From the NCBI RefSeq assembly GCF_003287975.1, contig NZ_QMKQ01000001.1:490364-554363 (forward strand): a DNA stretch of 64,000 bases, in the 5' to 3' direction. The notes beneath the pieces were generated by a model. That model was not told the origin of the DNA. It was given only the letters and a program-made list of their open reading frames with translations, and made no database searches. The DNA is from Arthrobacter sp. AQ5-05 (GTDB taxonomy: Bacteria > Actinomycetota > Actinomycetes > Actinomycetales > Micrococcaceae). A program made the position numbers and the translations under genes. Shown here piece after piece: positions 1 to 8,263 of the stretch. Every line of letters begins with the position of its first letter. The stretch's first letter is position 1.

Positions 1-804
1 TCCGACCTGGACATCATCCAGGCCGAACTCGACGCCTACGAGGTCGACTCCTCGTTCGCCGGCGCCGACGGCCAGATCATCCCGCTGAACGAACGTCCGC
101 GCCTGATCGCCCTGAACAAGGTCGACATGCCCGACGGACGCGACATGGCCGGCTTCGTGCGCCCGGAACTGGAGAAGCGCGGCTACCGCGTCTTCGAGGT
201 CTCCGCAATGACCCGGGAGGGATTGCGCGAGCTGTCCTTCGCCATGGCCGAACTGGTCACCGAGGCACGCGCCAAGATCGAGGCCGCCCCGCTGCCGGTT
301 CCCGTCGAGGTGTTGCGTCCGCGCGGCACCAAGGCCAGCCGGGCAGGGTTCATCATCCGCAAGGAGGAGCGCAACCTCGAGCCGCTCTACCGCGTCATCG
401 GCGAAAAGCCCGAACGCTGGATCATGCAGACCGACTTCCGCAACGACGAGGCCGTGGGCTACCTCGCCGACCGCCTGGCCAAGCTGGGCGTCGAAAACCA
501 GCTGTACAAGCTCGGTGCCAAACCCGGGGACGCGGTGGTCATCGGCTCCGAGGTCGACGCCGTGGTCTTCGACTGGGAGCCGACCATGGCCGCAGGCGCC
601 GAGCTTCTGGGCTCGCGCCGCGGACAGGACGAGCGCCTGGCCGAATACGGTGCACGCCCCTCGCGCGACGAGAAGAAGGCGGTGCACGAGGCGCGCAAGG
701 GCGCCAAGGCCGCTGCCCGCGAAGACCTGGAAGCCGAGCGCAAGGCCGGAATCTGGACGGAGTCGGTCAACTACAAGCACCAGCTACCCAAGTCCGGGGA
801 GTAA
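1..804 (+). CDS. obgE: GTPase Obg/CgtA, C-terminal part (5' end outside window)
   Basis: The reading frame is open from the first base, so the start lies before the window; 267 residues are visible. Obg is a ribosome-associated GTPase acting in late 50S maturation and stress control. The visible part starts late in the G domain: the G4 motif NKVD (residues 40-43) gives guanine specificity, and VFEVSAMT (about residues 64-71) is the G5 region. Residues from about 95 form the C-terminal OCT domain typical of Gram-positive Obg (GFIIRKEE, then FDWEPT), followed by a charged Lys/Arg/Glu-rich tail. proB begins 10 nt after its stop, so the two are probably co-transcribed, a common actinobacterial order. 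Missing here: the Obg fold, the P-loop and the switch regions. Confidence 0.96.
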   Translation, partial: SDLDIIQAELDAYEVDSSFAGADGQIIPLNERPRLIALNKVDMPDGRDMAGFVRPELEKRGYRVFEVSAMTREGLRELSFAMAELVTEARAKIEAAPLPVPVEVLRPRGTKASRAGFIIRKEERNLEPLYRVIGEKPERWIMQTDFRNDEAVGYLADRLAKLGVENQLYKLGAKPGDAVVIGSEVDAVVFDWEPTMAAGAELLGSRRGQDERLAEYGARPSRDEKKAVHEARKGAKAAAREDLEAERKAGIWTESVNYKHQLPKSGE

Positions 805-814
805 CCGAGGAACC

Positions 815-1954
815 GTGCGCGCCACACACCAGCCCTCGGGCATCACCCAACGGACGGACCTGCCCCGCGCCTCCCGCATCGTGGTCAAGGTCGGTTCCTC
901 GTCCCTGACCACGCTGGCCGGGGGCATCTCCGAGGAATCCCTCAGCTCCCTGGTGGACCGCCTCGCGGCGGTCAACACCGCCGGGACCGAGCTGATCCTG
1001 GTCTCCTCCGGTGCCATCGCCGCCGGCCTGGCGCCCCTTGACCTGGGGCGCCGGCCGCGCGATTTGGCCACCCAGCAGGCTGCGGCCTCGGTGGGCCAGG
1101 GCCTGCTGATGGCCAAGTACACCCAGGCGTTCTCCGCCCACGGGATCACCGTCGGGCAGGTCCTGCTGACCGCCGACGACCTGATCCGCCGCCAGCAATA
1201 CGCCAACGCGTTCCGCGCGCTGAACCGATTGCTGGCCCTGGGCGTGGTGCCGATCGTCAACGAAAACGACACCGTGGCCACCCACGAGATCCGCTTCGGG
1301 GACAACGACCGGCTCGCGGCCCTGGTGGCGCACCTGGTCAAGGCCGATGCGCTGCTGCTGCTCTCGGACATCGACGCGGTCTACGACGCGCCGCCGAACG
1401 CCGGGGGAGTGCGCGTGCCGTCGATCGAGCGCGCGGAGGACCTCGAGGCGTTGCGCATCGGGTCCACCGGATCCGCAGGCCTGGGCACCGGGGGCATGGC
1501 CACCAAGGTCGAGGCCGCCACCATGAGCGCCGAATCGGGCATCCCCACCCTGGTCACCTCCACCGCCAACGCCGCTGCGGCGCTGGCCGGCCAAGACGTG
1601 GGAACGTGGTTCTCCGCCCGCGGCGGGCGGCGGTCCACGCGGATGCTCTGGCTGGCGCACCTGGCCACCACCCAGGGGCGGTTGCTGCTGGACCCCGGCG
1701 CCGTGCGCGCCGTGGCCTCCGGGGTTGCCTCGCTGCTGCCGGCCGGGATCACCGGGATCAACGGATCCTTCGAGGCCGGGGACGCGGTGGAGATCACCGA
1801 CGGCTCGGGGCTGGTCATTGCCCGCGGCCTGGTCAACTTCTCCTCGGCGGAACTGCCGCAGATGCTCGGGCGTTCCACGCACGAGCTCGGCGAAGACCTG
1901 GGCAGCTCCTACGAACGTGCCGTGGTGCACGTAGACGACCTGGTCGTGGTCTAG
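815..1954 (+). CDS. proB: Glutamate 5-kinase
   Basis: Phosphorylates L-glutamate to gamma-glutamyl phosphate with ATP, the first step of proline synthesis in the cytoplasm. The GTG at 815 is chosen because GAGG (807-810) precedes it and the conserved N-terminal strand IVVKVGSS follows about 20 residues later; a longer upstream frame overlaps obgE. Amino-acid kinase motifs are visible: KVGSSSLT, then NENDTVA and RFGDNDRLAALVA for substrate and nucleotide binding, and GTGGMATKVEAA. The last ~90 residues form a PUA domain (starting around LLLDPGAVRAV, including GLVIARGLVNFSS), as in full-length ProB. 379 residues is normal. Proline feedback inhibition is expected from the family, not shown. proA follows after a hairpin. 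Confidence 0.96.
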   Translation: MRATHQPSGITQRTDLPRASRIVVKVGSSSLTTLAGGISEESLSSLVDRLAAVNTAGTELILVSSGAIAAGLAPLDLGRRPRDLATQQAAASVGQGLLMAKYTQAFSAHGITVGQVLLTADDLIRRQQYANAFRALNRLLALGVVPIVNENDTVATHEIRFGDNDRLAALVAHLVKADALLLLSDIDAVYDAPPNAGGVRVPSIERAEDLEALRIGSTGSAGLGTGGMATKVEAATMSAESGIPTLVTSTANAAAALAGQDVGTWFSARGGRRSTRMLWLAHLATTQGRLLLDPGAVRAVASGVASLLPAGITGINGSFEAGDAVEITDGSGLVIARGLVNFSSAELPQMLGRSTHELGEDLGSSYERAVVHVDDLVVV

Positions 1955-1967
1955 CAGCGCCGCCGCG

Positions 1968-2010
1968 GCCGAAGCCCGCCCCCGTGCTTAACATGGGGGC
2001 GGGCTTCGGC
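1968..2010 (+). terminator. Strong hairpin between proB and proA
   Basis: A near-perfect inverted repeat: 16 paired bases starting GCCGAAGCCCGCCCCC at 1968, extended by one G-U and one T-A pair, with a 7-nt loop GCTTAAC. No T-tract follows, as is common for GC-rich actinobacterial terminators. It probably ends the obgE-proB transcript, since proA has its own -10 element just downstream. Confidence 0.7.
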
Positions 2011-2020
2011 GCATCCACCG

Positions 2021-2026
2021 TAGAAT
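2021..2026 (+). promoter_or_regulatory. -10 element TAGAAT, near-leaderless promoter of proA
   Basis: TAGAAT ends 8 nt before the proA ATG at 2035, so transcription would begin at or within a base or two of the start codon. Only a weak AAGG precedes the ATG. Leaderless mRNAs with this geometry are common in actinobacteria. The same hexamer sits at the same distance before phnA and the lipoate ligase-like gene. Confidence 0.55.
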
Positions 2027-2034
2027 AAGGGATT

Positions 2035-3354
2035 ATGAGCCAGAACATTGATGCAGCCCTGACCTTGACCGATGCCGTCCAGGATGCCGGCGGACCCGAG
2101 GCCGCAGCTCGTGCCGTGGCCAGGCTGGCCGACCGCGCCCGCGCCGCCTCGCGCGTGCTGGCCCGGGCGGACCGCAATTGGAAGGACCGGGCGCTGCTGG
2201 CCATCGCCGCCTCGCTGGACGCCAACCGCAAGGCAGTGATCACGGCCAACGCCAAGGACATCGAGGCCGGGCGTGCCAACGGCACCACCGAGGCGCTGCT
2301 TGACCGGCTGCGCCTGAACGACGCACGCGTCGACGCGCTGATCGCGGCACTGGAGGAACTGGCCGGGCTGCCGGACCCCGTGGGCACCGTGCTGCGCGGC
2401 CAGACCCTGCCCAACGGCCTGCGGCTGCGCCAGGTGCACGTGCCCATGGGCGTCATTGGTGCCATCTACGAGGCCCGCCCCAACGTCACCGTCGACATCG
2501 CCGGGCTGGCCCTGAAGAGCGGCAACGCCGTGCTGCTGCGCGGGGGACGCGCCGCGGCGCACTCCAACGAGGCGCTGCTGGCGCTGATCCGCGACGCCCT
2601 GGAATCCGTGGGGCTGCCCGCCGACGCCGTGGCCTCGGTCGATTCGTGGGGACGCGACGGTGCCGACGCGATGATGGGGGCACGCGGCAAGATCGACGTG
2701 CTGATCCCGCGTGGCGGGCGCGAGCTGATCCAGCGCGTGGTCACCACCGCCAGCGTCCCGGTGATCGAGACCGGCGAGGGCAACGTGCACATCTACCTCG
2801 ACGAGTCCGCCGACGCCGCCATGGCCGCCCCGATCCTGCTCAACGCCAAGACCCAGCGCCCCTCGGTGTGCAACACCGTCGAGACCCTGCTGGTCAATGC
2901 GAAGGCCGCCGCGGCCCCCGAGGTGCTCGCCGCCCTGGCCAAAGCCGGGGTGCGCCTGCACGTCGATGCCCGCGCCAAGGCGCTGGCCGGAGGCATCCCG
3001 ACCATCGACGCCGTCGAAGCGGACTGGGACACCGAATACATGGACCTGGATCTGGCCGTGGCCGTTGTCGATGACCTGGATGGTGCGATCAAGCACATCC
3101 GTGCGCACAGCACCGGGCACACCGAGGCGATCCTGACCAACAACCTTGCCCATGCCGAACGCTTCATCGCCGAGGTCGACTCGGCCGCGGTGATCGTCAA
3201 CGCCTCCACCCGCTTCACCGACGGCGGACAGCTGGGCCTGGGCGCCGAGGTCGGTATTTCGACGCAGAAGATGCACGCCCGCGGTCCCATGGGCCTGCGC
3301 GAGCTGACCACGACCAAGTGGATTGTGCAAGGCGATGGGCATGTTCGTTCGTAG
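2035..3354 (+). CDS. proA: Gamma-glutamyl phosphate reductase
   Basis: Reduces gamma-glutamyl phosphate to glutamate 5-semialdehyde with NADPH, the second proline step, using the product of the adjacent proB. The 439-residue protein has the aldehyde-dehydrogenase fold. Visible marks are the NADPH-binding segment around PMGVIGAIYEARPNVT, LRGGRAAAHSN, and the catalytic cysteine in RPSVCNTVETLLV (about residue 282). The C-terminus EVGISTQKMHARGPMGLREL matches the family. Length is slightly above the usual ~420 because of an N-terminal extension rich in Ala and Arg. It is separated from proB by a terminator-like hairpin and has its own -10 sequence, so the pathway genes are adjacent but perhaps separately transcribed. 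Confidence 0.96.
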   Translation: MSQNIDAALTLTDAVQDAGGPEAAARAVARLADRARAASRVLARADRNWKDRALLAIAASLDANRKAVITANAKDIEAGRANGTTEALLDRLRLNDARVDALIAALEELAGLPDPVGTVLRGQTLPNGLRLRQVHVPMGVIGAIYEARPNVTVDIAGLALKSGNAVLLRGGRAAAHSNEALLALIRDALESVGLPADAVASVDSWGRDGADAMMGARGKIDVLIPRGGRELIQRVVTTASVPVIETGEGNVHIYLDESADAAMAAPILLNAKTQRPSVCNTVETLLVNAKAAAAPEVLAALAKAGVRLHVDARAKALAGGIPTIDAVEADWDTEYMDLDLAVAVVDDLDGAIKHIRAHSTGHTEAILTNNLAHAERFIAEVDSAAVIVNASTRFTDGGQLGLGAEVGISTQKMHARGPMGLRELTTTKWIVQGDGHVRS

Positions 3355-3408
3355 CCGCGTGCCAAGGTGGGTACGATAGAGGCTAACGAGAAAAATAGTT
3401 ACAACTTC

Positions 3409-3438
3409 GTGCCGGGCACGCCTGCGCGGGCCCGGCAC
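3409..3438 (+). terminator. GC-rich hairpin between proA and the small membrane protein gene
   Basis: A 9-bp perfect stem GTGCCGGGC/GCCCGGCAC (3409-3417 and 3430-3438) with a 12-nt loop, 20 nt before the next start codon. There is no T-tract. It could end the proA transcript or be a structured leader of the following gene; the sequence does not decide. Confidence 0.4.
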
Positions 3439-3458
3439 ACATAACAACCTGGAGAAAC

Positions 3459-3680
3459 ATGTTTACCCAGTCCCTGAACGCGGCTATCCTGGCTTCCGAG
3501 TCCACCGGCGGAATGTCCACCGGCACGCAGGCGCTGCTCGTCGGCGGCGGAATCTTCCTGCTGTTCATGCTGATGCTGCTGATCACCATGTCCTACTCCA
3601 ACGTGGGAAACCGCCACCAGGTCAAGCCGGAACCCGAGGACACCCACCGTACGCACACCAACAAGCACGGCCATCACTAG
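3459..3680 (+). CDS. Small single-span membrane protein upstream of nadD
   Basis: A 73-residue protein. Residues ~26-46 ([20 protein letters not shown]) form one transmembrane helix, preceded by a Gly/Ser/Thr-rich segment and followed by a hydrophilic tail ending in a His/Lys/Thr-rich stretch (HTNKHGHH). GGAG lies 8 nt before the ATG at 3459. I recognise it only as the kind of short membrane protein found next to nadD in Micrococcaceae; no function is known to me. The His-rich tail could bind metal, but it is short and this is speculative. It ends 46 nt before the first ATG of nadD. Confidence 0.75.
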   Translation: MFTQSLNAAILASESTGGMSTGTQALLVGGGIFLLFMLMLLITMSYSNVGNRHQVKPEPEDTHRTHTNKHGHH

Positions 3681-3726
3681 TCGTCTCGAGGCCGAACGTA
3701 CGGACCGCCCATTTCGCCTAGGCGTC

Positions 3727-4314
3727 ATGGGCGGCACCTTCGATCCGATCCACCACGGGCACCTCGTGGCAGCCAGCGAAGTCGCCTCGGTCTTCGACCT
3801 TGACGAAGTCGTGTTCGTGCCCACCGGGGAGCCGTGGCAGAAGTCGGACCGCGACGTGGCCCCGGCCGAACACCGTTACCTGATGACGGTGATCGCCACG
3901 GCGGCCAACCCGCGCTTCACGGTGAGCCGGGTGGACATCGACCGCCCCGGCCCCACGTACACCATCGACACGCTGCGGGACCTGCGCACACAGCGTCCGG
4001 AGGCGGAGCTGTTCTTCATCACCGGTGCGGACGCCATGGCGCAGATCATGGGGTGGAAAAACGCCGAGGAGCTGTGGCAGCTGGCGCATTTCGTGGGGGT
4101 CACCAGGCCCGGCCACGAGTTGCCGGTGCTGGACCGCAACGACGTGTCGTTGATGGAGGTCCCGGCGATGGCGATTTCCTCCACGGATTGCCGCGAACGC
4201 GTGCGGACCGCACATCCGGTCTGGTACCTGGTGCCCGACGGCGTGGTGCAGTACATCGCCAAGTACAAGCTGTACAACGACAAGAACAACGCAGTAAGCA
4301 ACGGCCAGGAATAG
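3727..4314 (+). CDS. nadD: Nicotinate-nucleotide adenylyltransferase
   Basis: Transfers AMP from ATP to nicotinate mononucleotide, giving deamido-NAD in NAD synthesis. The nucleotidylyltransferase signature [12 protein letters not shown] is at the very start, and the second signature [10 protein letters not shown] is near residue 155; 195 residues, cytoplasmic. Start problem: family members carry a first beta strand (here readable as RPFRLGV) before this Met, and it is encoded in frame just upstream (3706-3726). No ATG, GTG or TTG occurs in that frame between the stop at 3580 and 3727. Either translation starts at 3727 without the first strand, or a non-standard codon is used (ATC at 3673 overlaps the previous stop). 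The next gene begins 12 nt downstream. Confidence 0.9.
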   Translation: MGGTFDPIHHGHLVAASEVASVFDLDEVVFVPTGEPWQKSDRDVAPAEHRYLMTVIATAANPRFTVSRVDIDRPGPTYTIDTLRDLRTQRPEAELFFITGADAMAQIMGWKNAEELWQLAHFVGVTRPGHELPVLDRNDVSLMEVPAMAISSTDCRERVRTAHPVWYLVPDGVVQYIAKYKLYNDKNNAVSNGQE

Positions 4315-4326
4315 AGACGGCCGGGA

Positions 4327-5922
4327 ATGGACAAGATGAGCGACGAGACCGGGCCCGCGCTCAGCAGGCGAGCCCTGCGGGAGGCGCGACGTGCCGAGAC
4401 CGAAGCCCAGCTTGCCCAAGAGGCGGCGGGCCAAAAGGCCGTGTCCCCCGTGGCGAAGCCCGAAGTGGTCAAGCCCGCCGCAGCCAAGCCCGCGACAGCG
4501 AAGCCGGCGGCAGCCAAGCCCGCAGCCGTTAAGCCAGCGGCCGTGGTTGCTGCGCCCAAGGCCGCCGCGCCGACGGCACCACCCGCTTCCAAGCCTGTCG
4601 AGAAGCCCGCTGTCCTGCCGGTGGAAAAGCCGGCTGTTGCCAAGCCGGTCGAGAAGCCGGCTGCGGCAAAGCCTGCCGCCGTACCCGTCCAAAATCCCGT
4701 GGCCGCCAAGCCGGCGGCCAAGCCCGTGCCTGAGCCGGCGGAACCAGCGCGCAGCCGTCGCGCCGCCACCGGTGAGGTTGATGCGGTGCCGGAGCGCACC
4801 GAGCGCACCTCCCTGCAGCGTGCCCGCGACCGCGAGGCACTGCGCACCCGCCGCCGCCTGGAACAGGAAGTTTCCGAACTTTCACCCAAGGACCCGGCCC
4901 CCGCCGAGGACCCGGCACCGCTGACGCGCAAGCAGATGCGCCTGCAGGCCCTGGGTGCCGCGAAGGACGCAGGAGCCGCCCCGGCCCCCGCTGCCGCGCA
5001 GTCCACGCCCGCCACCAAGGACAAGCCGGCACCGGCCAAGCCCGCACCAGGCAAGCCGACACCGGCCAAGCCGGCCGGGGCCCAGCCGGAATCCGAACCG
5101 GAATCCCCCTCGCCGCAGATGAGCGTCGAGGAAGCCCTGGCGTTGCGCCGGCGCTCCGGCGGCGCCGCCCCGAGCGAACCGCTGCTCATCGCGCCCGAGG
5201 AAGACCTGGCCGACGTGGACCTGGAGGTCCTGGCCCAGCAGCGCGAGCTTGCCGCGCGTGCGGCGATCATTTCCCGCCGTGCCGCCGAACGCCTGCGCAT
5301 GCAGGAGGAAAACACCCAGCGTGCCGGCGCCCGCCGCTCGGACCCCTTCACCGGGGCCATGAACCACCTGGTCGCAGAGGATGTCGAGAAGAAGCTGGTC
5401 AACACCGGCATCTCCGGTCCGCTGACACGTGGCTACAACATCGCCATGACCGACCAGGGCACCATCGTCGAGGAACCGCAAACCGATGCGGCCCCGGCCA
5501 CCAAGACTCCGGCTTCGGCGCCCCCGGCGCCCCAGCCGACGACCCCGGCAGCGAAAGCCCCGGCGGTCACACCTGCGCACAAGCCAAAGGCTGCTACTCC
5601 GGCCCAGGCATCGGCTGGTGGCTCCACGCCTCCGGCCGCGAAACAAGCTGCCGCAGCAGCACCGGCCAAGGCCCCCGTGGCCCCGGCCGCCGGCAAGGCG
5701 GTGGTGGCACCCGAATCCAGGGATGCCCACGCCGAAGATGTTGGGCCCTCGACGGCTCGTCCTCCCGTGCGTGCCGTGCGCGCCCAGGGACTCGAGCCGT
5801 TGGACGTGCAGACCGCCGGAATGCGCCGTGCCAACAACATGTACTTGATGGTCATCGCGGCCTTGTCCGTTGGAGGCGCGGCCCTGGTGGCCGGCCTCAT
5901 CATGTTCCTGAACTCCAACTAG
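4327..5922 (+). CDS. Ala/Pro/Lys-rich protein with a C-terminal membrane anchor
   Basis: A 531-residue protein of unknown function. It opens with a charged helix (SRRALREARRAETEAQLA), followed by a long low-complexity region of repeated K-P-A-A/V units (about residues 40-140). Two more charged helices follow (RARDREALRTRRRLEQE; TRKQMRLQALGAAK and AARAAIISRRAAERLRMQEE), then a second Pro/Ala segment. The last ~25 residues (MYLMVIAALSVGGAALVAGLIMF) form a single transmembrane helix with almost nothing after it, a tail-anchored layout. Most of the chain should therefore be disordered and cytoplasmic. An alternative start is the ATG at 4336. It sits between nadD and rsfS and is likely in their operon; nothing visible shows an enzymatic domain. 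Confidence 0.75.
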   Translation: MDKMSDETGPALSRRALREARRAETEAQLAQEAAGQKAVSPVAKPEVVKPAAAKPATAKPAAAKPAAVKPAAVVAAPKAAAPTAPPASKPVEKPAVLPVEKPAVAKPVEKPAAAKPAAVPVQNPVAAKPAAKPVPEPAEPARSRRAATGEVDAVPERTERTSLQRARDREALRTRRRLEQEVSELSPKDPAPAEDPAPLTRKQMRLQALGAAKDAGAAPAPAAAQSTPATKDKPAPAKPAPGKPTPAKPAGAQPESEPESPSPQMSVEEALALRRRSGGAAPSEPLLIAPEEDLADVDLEVLAQQRELAARAAIISRRAAERLRMQEENTQRAGARRSDPFTGAMNHLVAEDVEKKLVNTGISGPLTRGYNIAMTDQGTIVEEPQTDAAPATKTPASAPPAPQPTTPAAKAPAVTPAHKPKAATPAQASAGGSTPPAAKQAAAAAPAKAPVAPAAGKAVVAPESRDAHAEDVGPSTARPPVRAVRAQGLEPLDVQTAGMRRANNMYLMVIAALSVGGAALVAGLIMFLNSN

Positions 5923-5964
5923 CGCGCTTTTGCGACGCCACAATTCCCTCAAGGAGAACCCCCT

Positions 5965-6378
5965 ATGAGCGCCCACGAACATTCCCTCAACCTCGTCAAG
6001 GCAGCAGCCCTGGCCGCCGCCGAGAAGCAGGCGGAGAACCTGATCGCACTGGACGTTTCCGAACGCCTCGGTGTCACCGATGCCTTCCTGATCGCCTCGG
6101 CAGCTTCCGAACGCCAGGTCAACTCGATCGTCGACGAGATCGAAGACAAGCTCGACGAGCTCTTCGAGATCCGCCCGGTACGCCGTGAAGGCCGCGGCGC
6201 CGGCCGCTGGGTGCTGCTCGACTACGCGGATGTGGTCATCCACGTCCAGCACAACGAAGACCGCGTCTTCTACGCCCTGGAGCGCCTGTGGGGCGACTGC
6301 CCGCTCATTGAGCTGCCGACCACCGGGGAGCCCGCCACCGACATGTCGCACATCGAGACGCTCCCAGATTCGCTCTAG
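5965..6378 (+). CDS. rsfS: Ribosome silencing factor RsfS
   Basis: Binds ribosomal protein L14 on the 50S subunit and blocks subunit joining when nutrients are short. The 137-residue protein covers the whole RsfS/Iojap domain. Visible family marks are LDVSERLGVTDAFLIASA, ASERQVNSIVDEIE, RREGRGAGRWVLLDYADVVIHV and YALERLWGDCP. AAGGAG lies 8 nt before the ATG. It is the last protein gene of the nadD-side cluster; tRNA-Ala follows from its own promoter. Confidence 0.95.
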   Translation: MSAHEHSLNLVKAAALAAAEKQAENLIALDVSERLGVTDAFLIASAASERQVNSIVDEIEDKLDELFEIRPVRREGRGAGRWVLLDYADVVIHVQHNEDRVFYALERLWGDCPLIELPTTGEPATDMSHIETLPDSL

Positions 6379-6389
6379 GGCCTCTCGAT

Positions 6390-6419
6390 TTGCGCCACGC
6401 GTTTTGTGTGGCCTATGAT
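6390..6419 (+). promoter_or_regulatory. Promoter of tRNA-Ala
   Basis: A -35 element TTGCGC (6390-6395), an 18-bp spacer and a -10 element TATGAT (6414-6419). Transcription would begin near 6426, about 26 nt before the mature tRNA. The -10 element is one of the best consensus matches in the window, as expected for a stable RNA gene. Confidence 0.65.
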
Positions 6420-6451
6420 GGTTGAGTTGCCCGCAAGGGCGGCTCTCATCT

Positions 6452-6527
6452 GGGGGTATGGCGCAGTTGGTAGCGCGTCTGCATGGCATGCAGAAGGTCA
6501 GGGGTTCGAATCCCCTTACCTCCACCA
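6452..6527 (+). tRNA. tRNA-Ala (anticodon GGC)
   Basis: All cloverleaf parts can be folded: acceptor GGGGGTA/TACCTCC with one G-U pair, D arm GCGC/GCGC, anticodon stem TCTGC/GCAGA with loop ATGGCAT giving anticodon GGC, and T arm AGGGG-TTCGAAT-CCCCT. The 3' CCA is encoded (6525-6527). Anticodon GGC reads Ala codons GCC and GCU. Confidence 0.97.
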
Positions 6528-6536
6528 GATAACGAA

Positions 6537-6585
6537 AGCCGGGACACGGATCCACGAACAAGTGGAACCGTGTCCCGGCTTTTTT
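6537..6585 (+). terminator. Rho-independent terminator after tRNA-Ala
   Basis: A 13-bp stem AGCCGGGACACGG/CCGTGTCCCGGCT (6537-6549 and 6568-6580), extended after an A-A mismatch by TCCAC/GTGGA, then five Ts at 6581-6585. It is one of the few in this window with a clear T-tract. Confidence 0.88.
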
Positions 6586-7214
6586 GCGCCCGGATTCCCT
6601 CGTTGGAGGCGGGCTTCCAGCGCCGCCCAGGCGGTCCGCCACCCCGCGGACGGTCCCTTGTGCCGCTTGGCGGTGGGGTGGCCGACACACCGGCCGAATC
6701 GCGTCTCGTCGCTGCCGTCGATCAAGCCGGCCGATGGAGCGGGCGTGCCGGCATTCAGTCGTGCCGGATGCCGCTGGTGTTGCGTTCGAGGGAAAGCGGT
6801 TCGGCAGGCTCCAGCACCCGAGGCCCGGTTGACGGCTGGACGGCTGGACGGCTCACGGCGAACGGAACCGCAAGCTCGTTCACCGTCTCCTCCCCGTGGC
6901 AGGGGAATGCGAGGATCGAAGACCGGGTGGGGTCCGCGGGTTCCGGGGGGTCTTGCCGGGTTCGACGGGTGCCATGAAGGGGCTATTGGCCTTGCGGCCA
7001 AGCGACTGCCCGGAAGAGCGGACTCCGGAATCGGAACGTGGTGGTTTCCCGTATCGGTTCCCGGGCGGACGAGGGGCCGCCGGACACTGAGAGTGGGCTC
7101 ACGGTGGCTTGGCCGTTGTGGGCATGTAGATTCTAGATGCACCTATCCCGCCGGATGATCGCTGGACGTGTTCACCGTGAAGCGCAGTGATCCTTGGTGC
7201 AACGGAGGAATAAC
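6586..7214. other. Intergenic stretch without a supported gene
   Basis: About 630 nt between the tRNA terminator and the next start codon. The frames open here overlap the tRNA or have no ribosome binding site or recognisable protein motif. I see no repeat or mobile-element end. The final ~80 nt should hold the promoter of the following oxidoreductase gene. Confidence 0.5.
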
Positions 7215-8231
7215 ATGAAAGCCATTGCCTACACCGGGTATGGCGGCCCGGACGTCATGACGGTCCTGGAGTTGCCCGAACAACGACCCGCGGAGAACCA
7301 GGTTCTCATCAAGGTCGCCGCAGTGGGCCTGAACCCCGTGGACGCGATGCAGCGGGCCGGAACCATGAAGATGCTGCACCCCTACAAGTTCCCGAAAATC
7401 GCCGGAAACGAACTCAGCGGGGTCATCACCGCGCTGGGTCCCGGGGCCTCCCGCTTTGCGGTGGGGGACCGGGTGGTCTCACGCGTGGGCAAGACGGCAC
7501 TGGGCGCCCTGGCCCAATACCTGGCCATCGACGAATTCCTGGTGGCTCCCGCGCCGAAGTCCGTTGCCCTGGTCAATGCCGCGGCGCTGCCCCTGGCGGG
7601 CCTTACCGCGCAGCAGGCGCTGGGCCCCAACCACCTGGACCTGCAGTCCGGGGAACGGTTGCTGGTGACTGGAGGAGCCGGAGGCGTGGGCCTGCTGGCA
7701 ATCCAGCTGGCGAAGCTGGCCGGTGCACACGTGAGCACAACCGCATCCCCGGAGGGACGCCAGGTCGTCGAGCAGGCCGGTGCGGATCTCGTGATCAACT
7801 ACCGCGAGTCCAGGGTTTCCGATTACACGGAGCAATTCGACAAGGTGTTGGACCTGATTGGCCTTGAAACCGACCACGACGTGTTCACCCGCGTGCGCGC
7901 CGGCGGCAACGTCGTGTCCATCACCGGACCGCTGACACCCGAGGGGATCCCGGCGGAGGTCTCGGGCCTGCGCCGGGCGCTGGTGCGCCCGGTCGCCGCA
8001 GCCATGAGCCGCAAGGCCAGGAAGGCTGCCGCCGCGGCCGGTGCCACGTACGATTTCTTCTTCATGGAGCCAGATGCCGGCGGACTGGCGCTGCTGGGCG
8101 GGTTGGCCGACGCGGGGAAGCTGAAGCTCGGCATCGACAGCACCTACCCCTTGGATGATTTCGCCAGCGCCTTCGAGCGCCTTGAATCCCGGCGCGCGAA
8201 GGGCAAGGTCATCATCGTGATGCCTTCCTGA
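7215..8231 (+). CDS. NADP-dependent oxidoreductase, zinc-free MDR (quinone oxidoreductase-like)
   Basis: A 338-residue medium-chain dehydrogenase/reductase. The GroES-like N-terminal domain (VLIKVAAVGLNPVDAMQRAG) lacks the cysteine and histidine zinc ligands of alcohol dehydrogenases. The Rossmann half starts at LLVTGGAGGVGLLAIQLAKLAGA (about residue 150), and the C-terminal YPLDDFASAFERLESRRAKGKVII is typical of quinone reductase or enoyl-reductase type members. The likely reaction is NADPH-dependent reduction of quinones or enones; the substrate cannot be read. GGAGG at 7204-7208 fixes the ATG at 7215 over an upstream TTG. The flanking genes give no functional context. Confidence 0.88.
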   Translation: MKAIAYTGYGGPDVMTVLELPEQRPAENQVLIKVAAVGLNPVDAMQRAGTMKMLHPYKFPKIAGNELSGVITALGPGASRFAVGDRVVSRVGKTALGALAQYLAIDEFLVAPAPKSVALVNAAALPLAGLTAQQALGPNHLDLQSGERLLVTGGAGGVGLLAIQLAKLAGAHVSTTASPEGRQVVEQAGADLVINYRESRVSDYTEQFDKVLDLIGLETDHDVFTRVRAGGNVVSITGPLTPEGIPAEVSGLRRALVRPVAAAMSRKARKAAAAAGATYDFFFMEPDAGGLALLGGLADAGKLKLGIDSTYPLDDFASAFERLESRRAKGKVIIVMPS

Positions 8232-8263
8232 CCCCGGGGGGCCCGGCGCGCCGGTGGAGAGGC

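Noticed and set aside
767..3447. Long minus-strand frames over proB and proA
   Set aside because: Antisense shadows of genes with intact catalytic motifs; no ribosome binding sites or protein motifs.
6446..6688. Minus-strand 80-residue frame over tRNA-Ala
   Set aside because: It is the reverse complement of the tRNA and its terminator; this type of translated tRNA is a known false annotation.
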